Of a DNA stretch of 64,000 bases, positions 1 through 8,000 are shown piece by piece. The stretch comes from Bradyrhizobium tropiciagri. GTDB taxonomy: Bacteria; Pseudomonadota; Alphaproteobacteria; Rhizobiales; Xanthobacteraceae. Each line of letters opens with the position of its first letter. Position 1 is the first letter of the stretch. The position numbers and the translations under genes are program-made. The notes beneath the pieces were generated by a model, which worked only from the letters and a program-made list of their open reading frames with translations, ran no database searches and had not been told where the DNA came from. The DNA is taken from positions 558,001 through 622,000 of the forward strand of contig NZ_JAFCKH010000003.1 of NCBI RefSeq assembly GCF_018130505.1, in the 5' to 3' direction.

Positions 1-333
1 ATCCTGATCGTCGAATTCGCGCGTGAGCTCGAGTTCGCCGGACGATCGCCGATTCGCGCCGCGATCGAGGCGAGCCGGTTGCGGCTGCGGCCGATCCTGA
101 TGACGTCGATGGCGTTCATCATGGGCGTGCTGCCGCTGGTGCTCTCGACCGGCGCGGGCTCGGAGATGCGGCGCGCGATGGGTGTCGCGGTGTTCTCCGG
201 CATGATCGGCGTCACGATCTTCGGTCTGTTCCTGACGCCGGTATTCTACGTACTGCTGCGCACCGTCACCGGCATGAAGCCGCTGACGCGGCACGGCCAG
301 GCGACCATTCCAGGAAACACGCACGCGGCATGA
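1..333 (+). CDS. RND efflux transporter, C-terminal end (partial)
   Basis: This is the last 110 residues of an inner-membrane RND (AcrB/HAE1-type) drug-proton antiporter; the gene starts left of the window. The reading frame is open from base 1. The visible part has the family's C-terminal signature: a charged loop with RLRPILMTS followed by hydrophobic segments around MAFIMGVLPLVLSTGAG and FGLFLTPVFYVLL, which correspond to the last two transmembrane helices. The end (TRHGQATIPGNTHAA) is a short hydrophilic cytoplasmic tail, as is usual. The substrate cannot be inferred from this fragment. The membrane-fusion partner would be expected upstream, outside the window. A strong hairpin follows 25 bases after the stop. 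Confidence 0.93.
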   Translation: MLIVEFARELEFAGRSPIRAAIEASRLRLRPILMTSMAFIMGVLPLVLSTGAGSEMRRAMGVAVFSGMIGVTIFGLFLTPVFYVLLRTVTGMKPLTRHGQATIPGNTHAA

Positions 334-358
334 TGCCGCGTGCCGTCACACACAAAAA

Positions 359-399
359 CGAGAGCCCCGGTTCTGGCTTCGGCAGAACCGGGGCTCTCG
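359..399. terminator. Strong hairpin terminator between convergent genes
   Basis: There is a perfect 17-base inverted repeat (arms 359-375 and 383-399, starting cgagagccccggttctg) with a 7-base loop. On the minus strand the stem is followed by a T-rich run (tttttgtgtg), so it is a good intrinsic terminator for the leftward gene ending at 421. On the plus strand it follows the RND gene but has only a weak T tract, so it may serve both genes. Confidence 0.88.
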
Positions 400-420
400 T
401 TCATGACAATTTGGAAAGGT

Positions 421-639
421 TCAGGCGGCGATATCGAGCAGCAATTGCGACGAACCGCGGACCAGCATCTTGCGGCCCGCCGGCGTCAATGCGAACGATT
501 CTCCCCGCATTGCGACAAAGCCGAGCGTGACGAGGCTATCGACCGCGTACCGGTTCAGTCGCGAGGGGTTGGCCGCGGGAGCCCGCAGCGCTTTCAACGC
601 TTCCCACTGATCAGGTCTGAGTTCGAGTTCTTCGCTCAT
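421..639 (-). CDS. Small conserved hypothetical protein
   Basis: The predicted protein is 72 residues, starting MSEELELRPDQWEAL. An upstream in-frame extension to 705 exists, but its residues look unlike coding sequence, so I chose the ATG at 639. The composition (helical, charged, ending in LTPAGRKMLVRGSSQLLLDIAA) is like a small winged-helix or helical cytoplasmic protein, with 'GFVAMRGESFALTPAGRKML' resembling the wing region of such folds. I do not recognise a specific function. It is followed by a strong terminator at 359-399, which supports it being a real expressed gene. The 170-base gap on its 5' side holds nothing I can name. Confidence 0.68.
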   Translation of the reverse strand: MSEELELRPDQWEALKALRAPAANPSRLNRYAVDSLVTLGFVAMRGESFALTPAGRKMLVRGSSQLLLDIAA

Positions 640-874
640 GGTCCAGGCACTCCAATTTCTTGGGCAGCCAGATACAGAGCGCAGATGAATTTCGTGCGAC
701 CACAACGAGTCAGGATTTCGATTTATGTGGACACGGCGTCACATCGCCGTGTCATTGGAATGTTTCAAGTTTTTCGAATCGTTGCGACGCAATGACGCGT
801 GATTTCGTCACACAGATTAACCGCAGGCCGTCACACAGGTTAATCGCGTGGATCAGCCTGGCTAATCGCATCAA

Positions 875-1675
875 TTAACCACGCCGCACGCTCGCGCCGC
901 CATCCACCGGCAATGTGACACCGGTAATAAAATTGGCCTCGTCGGATGCGAGAAACAGTGCCGCATTCGCGACGTCCCAGCCGGTGCCCATTTTCTGCCG
1001 CAGCGGCACCTTGCTGTCGCGTTCGGCCTCGACCTCGGCGCGGCTCTTCCTGAATTCGCGCGCGCGGGTGTCGACTGCCATCGGCGTGTTCATCAGCCCC
1101 GGCAGGATCACATTGGCGCGAATGCCGTATTGCGCGTTCTGGTAGGCGAGCTGTTCGGTGAAGGCGATCATCGCCGATTTCGTCGCCTTGTAGGCGACGT
1201 AAGGATAGGTCGTGATCGCCGCCATCGACGAGATGTTGATGATCGAACCGCGCTGCTGCTTGCGCATGATCGGGATCACATGCTTTGCGGCGAGGATACA
1301 GCTCTTCAGGTTGATCGCAACGCAGCGGTCGAATGCTTCCTCGGTGATGTCGAGAAGCTCGGCATCGCCGCCCGACAGGCTGACGCCGACATTGTTGTGC
1401 AGGATGTCGACGCTGCCCCAGCGGGTCTGCGCATCCGCCACCATCGCCTTGATGTCGGCATTCTTCGTGACGTCGGCCTTGAACGCCGCCGCGATGCCGC
1501 CCTTGGCCGTGATGAGATCGACGGTCTCCTGTGCCGAGTCCGCATTGTGATCGACGCACAGCACCTTGGCGCCCTCACGCGCAAAGGTCAGCGCGGTGGC
1601 GCGGCCGTTGCCGATGCCTTCGCCGGGGCTCTGTCCGGCGCCGACGACGATGGCGACACGATCTTGCAGGCGCAT
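875..1675 (-). CDS. SDR-family NAD(P)-dependent dehydrogenase
   Basis: This is a 266-residue classical short-chain dehydrogenase/reductase. Visible features are the Rossmann glycine motif GAGQSPGEGIG at residues 12-22, NNVG at 94-97 (usual NNAG), Ser149/Ser150, and the catalytic pair Tyr162 and Lys166 in YKATK. An acidic Asp42 after the second strand (VDHN) suggests NAD rather than NADP. It ends in VDGGASVRRG, the usual SDR C-terminus. It lies one base downstream of the carboxymuconolactone-decarboxylase-like gene on the same strand, so the two are surely co-transcribed, with the MaoC-like gene further upstream. The substrate is probably an alcohol or hydroxyacyl compound in a catabolic route, but this is an inference from the neighbours. 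Confidence 0.9.
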   Translation of the reverse strand: MRLQDRVAIVVGAGQSPGEGIGNGRATALTFAREGAKVLCVDHNADSAQETVDLITAKGGIAAAFKADVTKNADIKAMVADAQTRWGSVDILHNNVGVSLSGGDAELLDITEEAFDRCVAINLKSCILAAKHVIPIMRKQQRGSIINISSMAAITTYPYVAYKATKSAMIAFTEQLAYQNAQYGIRANVILPGLMNTPMAVDTRAREFRKSRAEVEAERDSKVPLRQKMGTGWDVANAALFLASDEANFITGVTLPVDGGASVRRG

Positions 1676-1676
1676 C

Positions 1677-2231
1677 TCACTTCACTCCCGGAATCGGGTA
1701 CTGCTGCAGTACCTCTTTGTAATAAGGTTCGTTGTCGATCTTCATGGTGGCGAGCACGCGCACCACGGCGCAGTAGAACGCAATCGTCAGCACGAGATCG
1801 GTCATGTGCTCGTCGGAGAGCTCTTTCTTGATCTCGGTGAAGGTCGCATCCGACATCGCGAGCTCGCGCACCATCTCGCGGGCGCCCTTGAGAATCGCCT
1901 TTGCCAGCGGCTCGAGCTTCGACGGCTTGCCCTCGGTCTCCGCCATCAGGCCTTCGATATCCGCGTCGGTAACGCCGAACTCCTTGCCGATCTTCACATG
2001 ATGGGTGAATTCGTACTCGGATTTCTCCAGCCAGCCCACTTGCAGGATCGCCAGCTCGCGCAGCCGCGGATCGAGCTTGCTCTTGAAGCGGATATAGCCG
2101 CCGATGCCGTTGAAGGCACGGGCCATGTCCGGCGAGTTGACCAAGAGCTTGTGCAGGTTGGTGTTGCGCTTGAGCATGTCGCGATATTCGGGGGCGACTT
2201 GATCGGCTTCGAGATAGGGCAGGCGGGCCAT
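1677..2231 (-). CDS. Carboxymuconolactone decarboxylase / AhpD-like family protein
   Basis: The protein is 184 residues with the all-helical CMD/AhpD fold. The core stretch LRELAILQVGWLEKSEYEFTHH at residues 57-78 matches the family pattern in which R-E precedes a (C/S)EYEW/F-x-HH box. The Cys residues that give AhpD its peroxidase activity are absent (Ser71 stands at the first position), so a 4-carboxymuconolactone-decarboxylase-like or non-redox role is more likely. I chose the ATG at 2231 because an AAGGAC box precedes it and homologues start near MARLPYL. It sits between the MaoC-like gene (47 bases upstream) and the SDR gene (1 base downstream) in one operon. Confidence 0.88.
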   Translation of the reverse strand: MARLPYLEADQVAPEYRDMLKRNTNLHKLLVNSPDMARAFNGIGGYIRFKSKLDPRLRELAILQVGWLEKSEYEFTHHVKIGKEFGVTDADIEGLMAETEGKPSKLEPLAKAILKGAREMVRELAMSDATFTEIKKELSDEHMTDLVLTIAFYCAVVRVLATMKIDNEPYYKEVLQQYPIPGVK

Positions 2232-2278
2232 TGTTGTTGTCCTTGGTTCGGCGGCTTGCGGGAAAGGCGGCTGTCGCT

Positions 2279-3232
2279 TCAGCCGTAGAGGGCTTTGTGC
2301 TCGCGTTCGTAGTTGGCGTAGGAGTCCTTCATGCTGGCGCCGTTCAGCAGCATGGTTGCAACCAGCGTGTTGTCGGCGTCGAATACGGTGGTGCGCACCC
2401 ACATGCTTTCGGTGCGCTTGCTGCCGGACAGCGCGACGACCTCGCGCTCGGCCCAATAGGTCTCGCCCGGGAACAGCGGCCCGCGCAACAGGCGGATCTC
2501 CTGATCGGCGAACAGCCCGACCGCGGGGCCGCGCACCGGCAGCCGGTCCTCACGCGCGCGATACTGGAACAGCACGCTCAGCATCTCCATCGGAATAATG
2601 GCGCGGCCCCAGGGATTGTGCTCCTGCGCGTAGTAGCCGTCGGAAGGTTCGGTGATCACCCTCAGCTTGTCGGCCAGCGAAAACGGATAGAGGTCGCCCA
2701 TGTGCTGGTCGAAATCCATCTTGATCGGCTGCCGCGCAGTCTTCATGCCGACCTTGATGTCGGCGAGGATCACGGGATCGGCCAGCGGCTTCAATTCGCC
2801 GAGCCTGTGGCTCAGCGCCGTCTCGCTGCCGTCGCCGCCGATCGAGGCGGTGCCGCGCAGAACCTCGGTGCCGTCGCGCTTGATCATCCCGATCGTGCAG
2901 ACGGTCTGGCCGTCTCGCGGCTTCTCGATCCGCGCCTGCGCCTCTTCGCCTTCGAACACCGCGTTGCGGTAGTGCGCCGACAGGCATCCGGTCTCGAACC
3001 AGGCGCGGCCCCAGATCCGCTCGCACAGCGGCGCGAACTGGCTGAAATGCGTCGGCCCCTCGATGGTGCCGCCGCGGAATCCGAGCTTCTGTGCGGTTGC
3101 ATCGTCATGGATCGACGCGTGCGAGTCGTAGACCTGCGCCTGCAGCATCTGCTTCGGTTGCCGCCACGGTCCCACCAGCTGATCACCGTCCTGCACGATC
3201 TCCGTCGTGAACGCGGTTTCGACTGTCAGCAT
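2279..3232 (-). CDS. MaoC-like hot-dog fold protein (hydratase/thioesterase-like)
   Basis: The protein is 317 residues. It looks like a double hot-dog protein: an N-terminal half with DSHASIHDDATAQKLGFRGG and TIEGPTHFSQFAPL, typical of MaoC-type dehydratases where Asp/His bind the acyl-CoA substrate, and a C-terminal half around EMLSVLFQYRAREDRLPV and ADQEIRLLRGPLFPGETY. The likely role is hydration or hydrolysis of a CoA thioester. It is the first gene of a leftward operon with a CMD-like protein and an SDR dehydrogenase, and is divergent from the 2-oxoacid oxidoreductase at 3440 across a 207-base gap. This arrangement suggests a common catabolic role, but the substrate is unknown. Confidence 0.75.
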   Translation of the reverse strand: MLTVETAFTTEIVQDGDQLVGPWRQPKQMLQAQVYDSHASIHDDATAQKLGFRGGTIEGPTHFSQFAPLCERIWGRAWFETGCLSAHYRNAVFEGEEAQARIEKPRDGQTVCTIGMIKRDGTEVLRGTASIGGDGSETALSHRLGELKPLADPVILADIKVGMKTARQPIKMDFDQHMGDLYPFSLADKLRVITEPSDGYYAQEHNPWGRAIIPMEMLSVLFQYRAREDRLPVRGPAVGLFADQEIRLLRGPLFPGETYWAEREVVALSGSKRTESMWVRTTVFDADNTLVATMLLNGASMKDSYANYEREHKALYG

Positions 3233-3439
3233 CCTTGAGGTCTCCCTTTGCGCGCCACCGTTTCAAAGAAGGCAGGCTTCGGCAAGCTCCTCGCATGCGC
3301 AACATGAGATATGTGCTGCGCCCATGGACCGGGGCTGTTCATGCATAGCAAAATCAGTGCATGCTGATGCATGATGATCCGCAGAAAATGAGACCGGCTC
3401 GGACCGGCGCAGGATAAGACGGACGGGGAGCTGAGACTG

Positions 3440-6400
3440 ATGACGTTGATGGACGTTGGACTCGACGACAAGTACCGGTTGGATACCAAGCGAATTTTCC
3501 TTTCCGGTACCCAGGCGCTGGTCCGACTGCCCATGTTGCAGCGCGAACGCGATCGCGCGCACGGGCTGAACACGGCGGGTTTCATCTCCGGTTACCGCGG
3601 CTCGCCGCTCGGCATGTACGACCACGCGCTGTGGCGCGCGAAATCCTTCCTCAGAGAGCATGATATCGCCTTCGTTCCCGGCCTCAACGAGGACCTCGCG
3701 GCGACGGCGGTATGGGGCAGCCAGCAGGTCGGCATGTTCCCGGGCGCCAAGGTCGATGGCGTGTTCGGCATCTGGTACGGCAAGGGTCCCGGCGTCGACC
3801 GTTCGCTCGATGCGCTCAAGCATGCCAATTCCGCGGGCACCTCGCGCAATGGCGGCGTGATCGCGCTGGCTGGCGACGACCATGGCTGCCAGTCCTCGAC
3901 GTTGGCGCATCAGAGCGAGCAGGTGTTCGCCTCGGCGCTGATGCCGGTGGTCAATCCGGCGACGCTGCAGGACTATCTCGATCTCGGCATTCTCGGCTTC
4001 GCGCTGTCGCGCTTTTCCGGCTGCTGGGTCGGCTTCAAGGCGATCTCGGAGACGGTCGAGAGCTCCGCCTCGATCGTCAGCGATCCTGATCGCATCAAGA
4101 TCCTCACGCCGGATGATTTCGAGATGCCGCCGGACGGCCTCTCGATCCGCTGGCCGGATCCGCCGCTCGACGCGGAGCGGCGGCTGCACGGGCCGAAAAT
4201 GCAGGCGGTCGCCGCCTTCACCCGCGTCAACCGCTTCGACCGCATCGTGCTGGATTCGAAGCCGGCGCGGCTCGGCATCATGGCGACCGGCAAGGCCTAT
4301 CTCGATCTGCGCCAGGCGCTCGCCGATCTCGGTATTACCGATGCCGAGGCGCAGGCGCTCGGCCTGCGCATCTACAAGGTGGCGCTGACCTGGCCGCTGG
4401 AGGAGCGCGGCGCGCGCGCCTTCGCCGAAGGCCTGCAGGATGTGCTCGTGGTCGAGGAGAAGCGCGGCTTCATCGAAGACCAGCTCGTTCGCATCCTCTA
4501 CAACATGGATGCCTCGAAGCGTCCTTCGGTGGTCGGCAAGCGCGACGAGAGCGGCGCGCCGCTGCTGCCGAGCGAAGGCGAACTGTCGCCGACCATGGTC
4601 GCCGCCGCCGTCGTGGCGCGCCTGCGCAAGCTCGGTCATCGCAGCCCCGCGCTGGAGCAGCGGCTGGCCAAGCTCGAGGCGTTCGACCGTCCGGCGGAAG
4701 GGACGGGCACGGCCAAGCTGGCGCGTACGCCGTATTTCTGCTCGGGCTGCCCGCACAACACCTCGACCAAGATTCCCGAGGGCAGCCGCGCCATGGCGGG
4801 CATCGGCTGTCACGGCATGGCGCTGTCGGTGCCGAACCGCCGCACCCAGACGATCTCGCATATGGGCGCCGAGGGCGTCGCCTGGATCGGGCAGGCGCCG
4901 TTCACCGATGAAGCGCACGTGTTCCAGAATCTCGGCGACGGCACCTACACCCATTCCGGTCTCTTGGCGCTGCGCGCCGCTGCCGCCGCCGGCGTCAACA
5001 TCACCTACAAGATCCTCTACAATGATGCGGTGGCGATGACCGGCGGCCAGCCGGCCGAAGGCGGCTTCACGGTGTCGCAGATCGCCCATCAGGTCGCGGC
5101 CGAAGGCACGAAGAGGCTCGCGATCGTCTCCGACGATCCCGACAAATATCCGGCCAACTATTTTCCATCAGGCGCGACGATCCATCATCGCCGCGAGCTC
5201 GATGCCGTGCAGCGGACCCTGCGCGAGATCGAGGGCCTCACCGTCCTGATCTACGACCAGACCTGCGCCGCCGAGAAGCGCCGCCGCCGCAAGCGCGGGC
5301 TGTTTCCCGATCCCGCCAAGCGCGTCTTCATCAACGAGCGGGTCTGCGAGGGCTGCGGCGACTGCTCGGTGGCGTCGAACTGCGTCTCGGTGCAGCCGCT
5401 GGAGACCGAGCTCGGCCGCAAGCGCCGCATCGACCAGTCGAACTGCAACAAGGATTTCTCCTGCGTCGAAGGCTTCTGCCCGAGTTTCGTGATGGTGCAG
5501 GATCCCAAGCTGCGCAGGGCCGACCGCACCGCGGCCGATCCCAAGGCGCTGTTCGCCGACCTGCCGGCGCCGCCGGCGACGGCGCTGAGTGCGCCCTACA
5601 ACATCCTGGTCACCGGCATCGGCGGCACCGGCGTCATCACCATCGGCGCGCTGCTCGGCATGGCCGCGCATGTCGAGGGGCTGGCCTGCTCGACGCTCGA
5701 CTTCACCGGCCTGTCGCAGAAGAACGGCGCGGTGATGAGCCATGTTCGGCTGGCGCCGGCGGCCGACATGCTGACCACCGTCCGCATCGCGCCGGGCAAT
5801 GCCAATCTGATCCTCGGCTGCGACATCGTCGTCGCGACCAGCGATCCGGCGCTCAGCCGCGCCGAGCGCGGCGTCACCCGTGCCGTCGTCAACGCCGACC
5901 TGTTGCCGACCGCGAGCTTCGTGATCGATCCGGACATCGATTTCGAGGCGAGCTCGATGCGCGATGCGCTGAACGGCGCAGTGACGCCAGGCGATCTCGA
6001 CATCCTCGACGCCACCGGGCTTGCTACCGCGTTGATGGGCGACAGCATCGCCACAAACGCCTTCATGCTCGGCTTCGCGTTCCAGCGCGGCGCAATCCCG
6101 CTGTCGCTCGAAGCAATTCTCAAGGCGATCGAGCTCAACGGCGCCGCCATCGAGATGAACAAGACGGCGTTCTCCTGGGGCCGGCTGGCCGCCCACGATC
6201 TGCCGCGCGTGGTCAGCGCTGCCCGCTTCAAGAGCGCGGGCGCAGCACCCGCCAAGCGGACGCTGGACGAGGCGATCGCGTTCCGCGCCCAATTCCTCAC
6301 CGACTATCAGGACGCGGCCTATGCCACGCGCTTCCTCGACGACGTCGCGCGCGTCCGTGCCGCCGAAGCCGCCGCGGCGCCGGGCTCGCATGAGCTGACC

Positions 6401-6913
6401 GAGGCCTTCGCAAAGGGCCTGTTCAAGCTGATGGCCTACAAGGACGAATACGAGGTTGCCCGGCTCTATTCCGACGGCGAGTTCAGCAAGGCGCTGCGGG
6501 AGCAATTCGACGGCAATCCGGAGCTGAAGGTGCTGCTGGCGCCGCCGCTGCTTTCGCGGCGCGATCCCGTCACCGGGCGGTTGCAGAAGCGCGAATTCGG
6601 CCCCTGGGTGTTCAAGGCGTTCGGCATCCTCGCGGGGCTGAAGAAACTACGCGGCACCGCATGGGACATCTTCGGCTACACCGCCGAGCGCAAGATGGAG
6701 CGGGCGCTGCCGGTCGAATATTCGGCGATGATCCTGCGCCATCTCGACGGCAAGAAGCCGCTCGACCTGCCGCGGCTGGTGGCGCTGGCGAAGGCGGCGG
6801 ACCTCGTGCGCGGCTACGGCCACATCAAGGAGGCCAACGTCGCCCGCTATCGCGGCGAATGTGCCCGACTGGAAGGGGCAATGGGCCAGCGGCTGGCGCA
6901 GGCTGCCGAATAA
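3440..6913 (+). CDS. Indolepyruvate ferredoxin oxidoreductase, fused alpha/beta type
   Basis: This 1157-residue protein fuses all parts of a thiamine-diphosphate 2-oxoacid:ferredoxin oxidoreductase and turns aryl- or branched-chain 2-oxoacids into acyl-CoA. Order: pyrimidine-binding domain with FISGYRGSPLG near residue 50; Cys cluster CSGCPHN near 433 followed by the ThDP pyrophosphate domain (NLGDGTYTHSG); ferredoxin-like Cys motif CEGCGDCSVASNC near 636 and CNKDFSCVEGFCP near 668; a gamma domain opening with ILVTGIGGTGVITIG near 721; and a C-terminal domain of about 200 residues typical of the proteobacterial aerobic fused forms. Full length matches that group. The ATG at 3440 is preceded by a purine-rich ggggagctgagact. 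It is divergent from the SDR/CMD/MaoC operon. Confidence 0.95.
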   Translation: MTLMDVGLDDKYRLDTKRIFLSGTQALVRLPMLQRERDRAHGLNTAGFISGYRGSPLGMYDHALWRAKSFLREHDIAFVPGLNEDLAATAVWGSQQVGMFPGAKVDGVFGIWYGKGPGVDRSLDALKHANSAGTSRNGGVIALAGDDHGCQSSTLAHQSEQVFASALMPVVNPATLQDYLDLGILGFALSRFSGCWVGFKAISETVESSASIVSDPDRIKILTPDDFEMPPDGLSIRWPDPPLDAERRLHGPKMQAVAAFTRVNRFDRIVLDSKPARLGIMATGKAYLDLRQALADLGITDAEAQALGLRIYKVALTWPLEERGARAFAEGLQDVLVVEEKRGFIEDQLVRILYNMDASKRPSVVGKRDESGAPLLPSEGELSPTMVAAAVVARLRKLGHRSPALEQRLAKLEAFDRPAEGTGTAKLARTPYFCSGCPHNTSTKIPEGSRAMAGIGCHGMALSVPNRRTQTISHMGAEGVAWIGQAPFTDEAHVFQNLGDGTYTHSGLLALRAAAAAGVNITYKILYNDAVAMTGGQPAEGGFTVSQIAHQVAAEGTKRLAIVSDDPDKYPANYFPSGATIHHRRELDAVQRTLREIEGLTVLIYDQTCAAEKRRRRKRGLFPDPAKRVFINERVCEGCGDCSVASNCVSVQPLETELGRKRRIDQSNCNKDFSCVEGFCPSFVMVQDPKLRRADRTAADPKALFADLPAPPATALSAPYNILVTGIGGTGVITIGALLGMAAHVEGLACSTLDFTGLSQKNGAVMSHVRLAPAADMLTTVRIAPGNANLILGCDIVVATSDPALSRAERGVTRAVVNADLLPTASFVIDPDIDFEASSMRDALNGAVTPGDLDILDATGLATALMGDSIATNAFMLGFAFQRGAIPLSLEAILKAIELNGAAIEMNKTAFSWGRLAAHDLPRVVSAARFKSAGAAPAKRTLDEAIAFRAQFLTDYQDAAYATRFLDDVARVRAAEAAAAPGSHELTEAFAKGLFKLMAYKDEYEVARLYSDGEFSKALREQFDGNPELKVLLAPPLLSRRDPVTGRLQKREFGPWVFKAFGILAGLKKLRGTAWDIFGYTAERKMERALPVEYSAMILRHLDGKKPLDLPRLVALAKAADLVRGYGHIKEANVARYRGECARLEGAMGQRLAQAAE

Positions 6914-6932
6914 AGGCTGCTGGCGGCCGGCC

Positions 6933-6957
6933 GGAACCTTCGGCGGCCGCCATAGTT
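6933..6957 (+). promoter_or_regulatory. Possible ECF-type promoter (GGAAC-N17-GTT)
   Basis: GGAAC at 6933-6937 is followed after 17 bases by GTT at 6955-6957. This resembles the alphaproteobacterial general-stress sigma (EcfG) consensus of GGAAC, a 16-17 base spacer and (C)GTT. It lies 95 bases upstream of the small secreted protein gene at 7053. The match is short and could be chance. Confidence 0.35.
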
Positions 6958-7052
6958 GACCGGTAACCCTGACCGCAACCGCGGCTGGAAATGCGCGGGT
7001 GCGTGCCTACATGATGCCTGTTCCGGTTTGAGTGATTTCAGGAGGCCTGTTC

Positions 7053-7538
7053 ATGGTCCTGAAAGGAGTTTTTGTCGCAGCCCTCTGTACCGCGTCCCTG
7101 GCTCTGGGTGGCGTGGCGCAGGCTGACGACTACCGTCCGAGCGAATATTTCAGCCTCGATCTCTCCAAGGCGGTGCTGTCGCCGAAGCGGCTCGGTCCGC
7201 CGGCGCAGTTCGAGCCGGTCCCGGTCGAGGCCAAGGCCGACCACAGCAGCGATTCACAGGCGAGCGTCGAGCCGAAAGTCGACGACACCAAGGTAGTCGA
7301 GGACACCAAGGTCGCGCCGCAGAAGGCCGTCCGCACCACCGTGGTGACGCCGCCGGACGAGAAGGTGCAGGAGAGGTCGGCCGAGAAGACGCACGCGAAG
7401 AAGCGTGCCGTCGCGCACGTGCCCGTACGCGCCAAGCTCGCACGACGCCACAGCAACCCGCTCGATGCGCAGGCCCGCGACACGCGGATCCAGACCTGGC
7501 CCTGCCGCACCGGCGGCATCTGCAACTGGCAGCGCTAA
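7053..7538 (+). CDS. Small secreted hypothetical protein
   Basis: The 161-residue protein starts with a clear Sec signal peptide (MVLKGVFVAALCTASLALGG, cleavage after AQA near residue 24). The mature part is hydrophilic, rich in Lys, Val, Asp and Pro, with a low-complexity stretch VDDTKVVEDTKV and a basic segment KKRAVAHVPVRAKLARR; it ends with IQTWPCRTGGICNWQR, where two Cys could form a disulphide. I chose the ATG at 7053 because a perfect AGGAGG lies 7 bases upstream, rather than a GTG at 7032. I do not recognise a family; a periplasmic or surface-associated role is inferred from the signal peptide only. Confidence 0.75.
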   Translation: MVLKGVFVAALCTASLALGGVAQADDYRPSEYFSLDLSKAVLSPKRLGPPAQFEPVPVEAKADHSSDSQASVEPKVDDTKVVEDTKVAPQKAVRTTVVTPPDEKVQERSAEKTHAKKRAVAHVPVRAKLARRHSNPLDAQARDTRIQTWPCRTGGICNWQR

Positions 7539-7593
7539 GCGAGGCTGTGGCGGCGCCACGCTTAGCCGCTTAACCCGCACACACCCCTACCAA

Positions 7594-7648
7594 ACCCGTC
7601 ATCCTGAGGTGCGAGGCTCGCAAGAGCTCGCACCTCAGGATGACGGGT
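7594..7648. repeat. Inverted repeat, family A (acccgtcatcctgaggtg)
   Basis: The arms 7594-7615 and 7627-7648 are a perfect 22-base inverted repeat around an 11-base loop. It has the look of a REP/BIME-type intergenic palindrome of the kind that is repeated many times in Bradyrhizobium genomes. It may form a hairpin that protects or ends the upstream transcript. Confidence 0.85.
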
Positions 7649-7672
7649 CTGGCGTGGTCGCATCTCTCCACG

Positions 7673-7797
7673 CGTCGTCCCGGCGAAGGCCGGGACCCAT
7701 AACCACGGGGGCAGGTTGTTGAAACGAGCTGTGGCCCCCAGCGTTGCGCAACAATAACCTTTGGTGGCTATGGGTCCCGGCCTTCGCCGGGACGACG
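7673..7797. repeat. Long inverted repeat, family B (cgtcgtcccggcgaaggc)
   Basis: The arms 7673-7701 and 7769-7797 are a perfect 29-base inverted repeat separated by 67 bases. Each arm has its own inner palindrome (cccggcgaaggccggg), so each can also fold alone. This is a typical dispersed intergenic element of this group of bacteria. Confidence 0.88.
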
Positions 7798-8000
7798 CTG
7801 TGGGCGGTTCTCGCTCACCTCGCTGTTCGTCCCGTTGTCGCAGGATAACGCGACCAGCTTTCGTTCGACCTTCGATCCCTGAAGGCTCCTCCCGAGTCAT
7901 CCCGCTGTCGCAAAACCGTCGGCGGAGAGTCAAGAAACCGTAAGGCTGGAGTCAAGCGGCGCAGGCAAAACCTTCCTCGCGATTCGACGAGGGTTTTGCG

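Larger units (their letters stand above)
7539..8000. other. Gene-free stretch carrying two repeat elements
   Basis: This 462-base gap holds no credible gene. It contains two unrelated inverted-repeat elements (7594-7648 and 7673-7797), listed separately, then about 200 bases without recognisable signals up to the PhoD-like gene. Confidence 0.7.

Noticed and set aside
840-1559. Long open frame on the minus strand overlapping the SDR gene
   Set aside because: It lies in another frame of the clear SDR gene, is rich in Arg/His/Gly as expected of a G/C-rich shadow, and has no ribosome-binding site.
3263-5089. 608-codon open frame opposite the 2-oxoacid oxidoreductase
   Set aside because: Composition is typical of an antisense shadow of G/C-rich coding sequence, while the plus strand has full family motifs.
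7539-7933. Direct-repeat cluster suggestive of a CRISPR array
   Set aside because: The repeats are inverted and of two different families, with no regular spacers; no cas genes are near.
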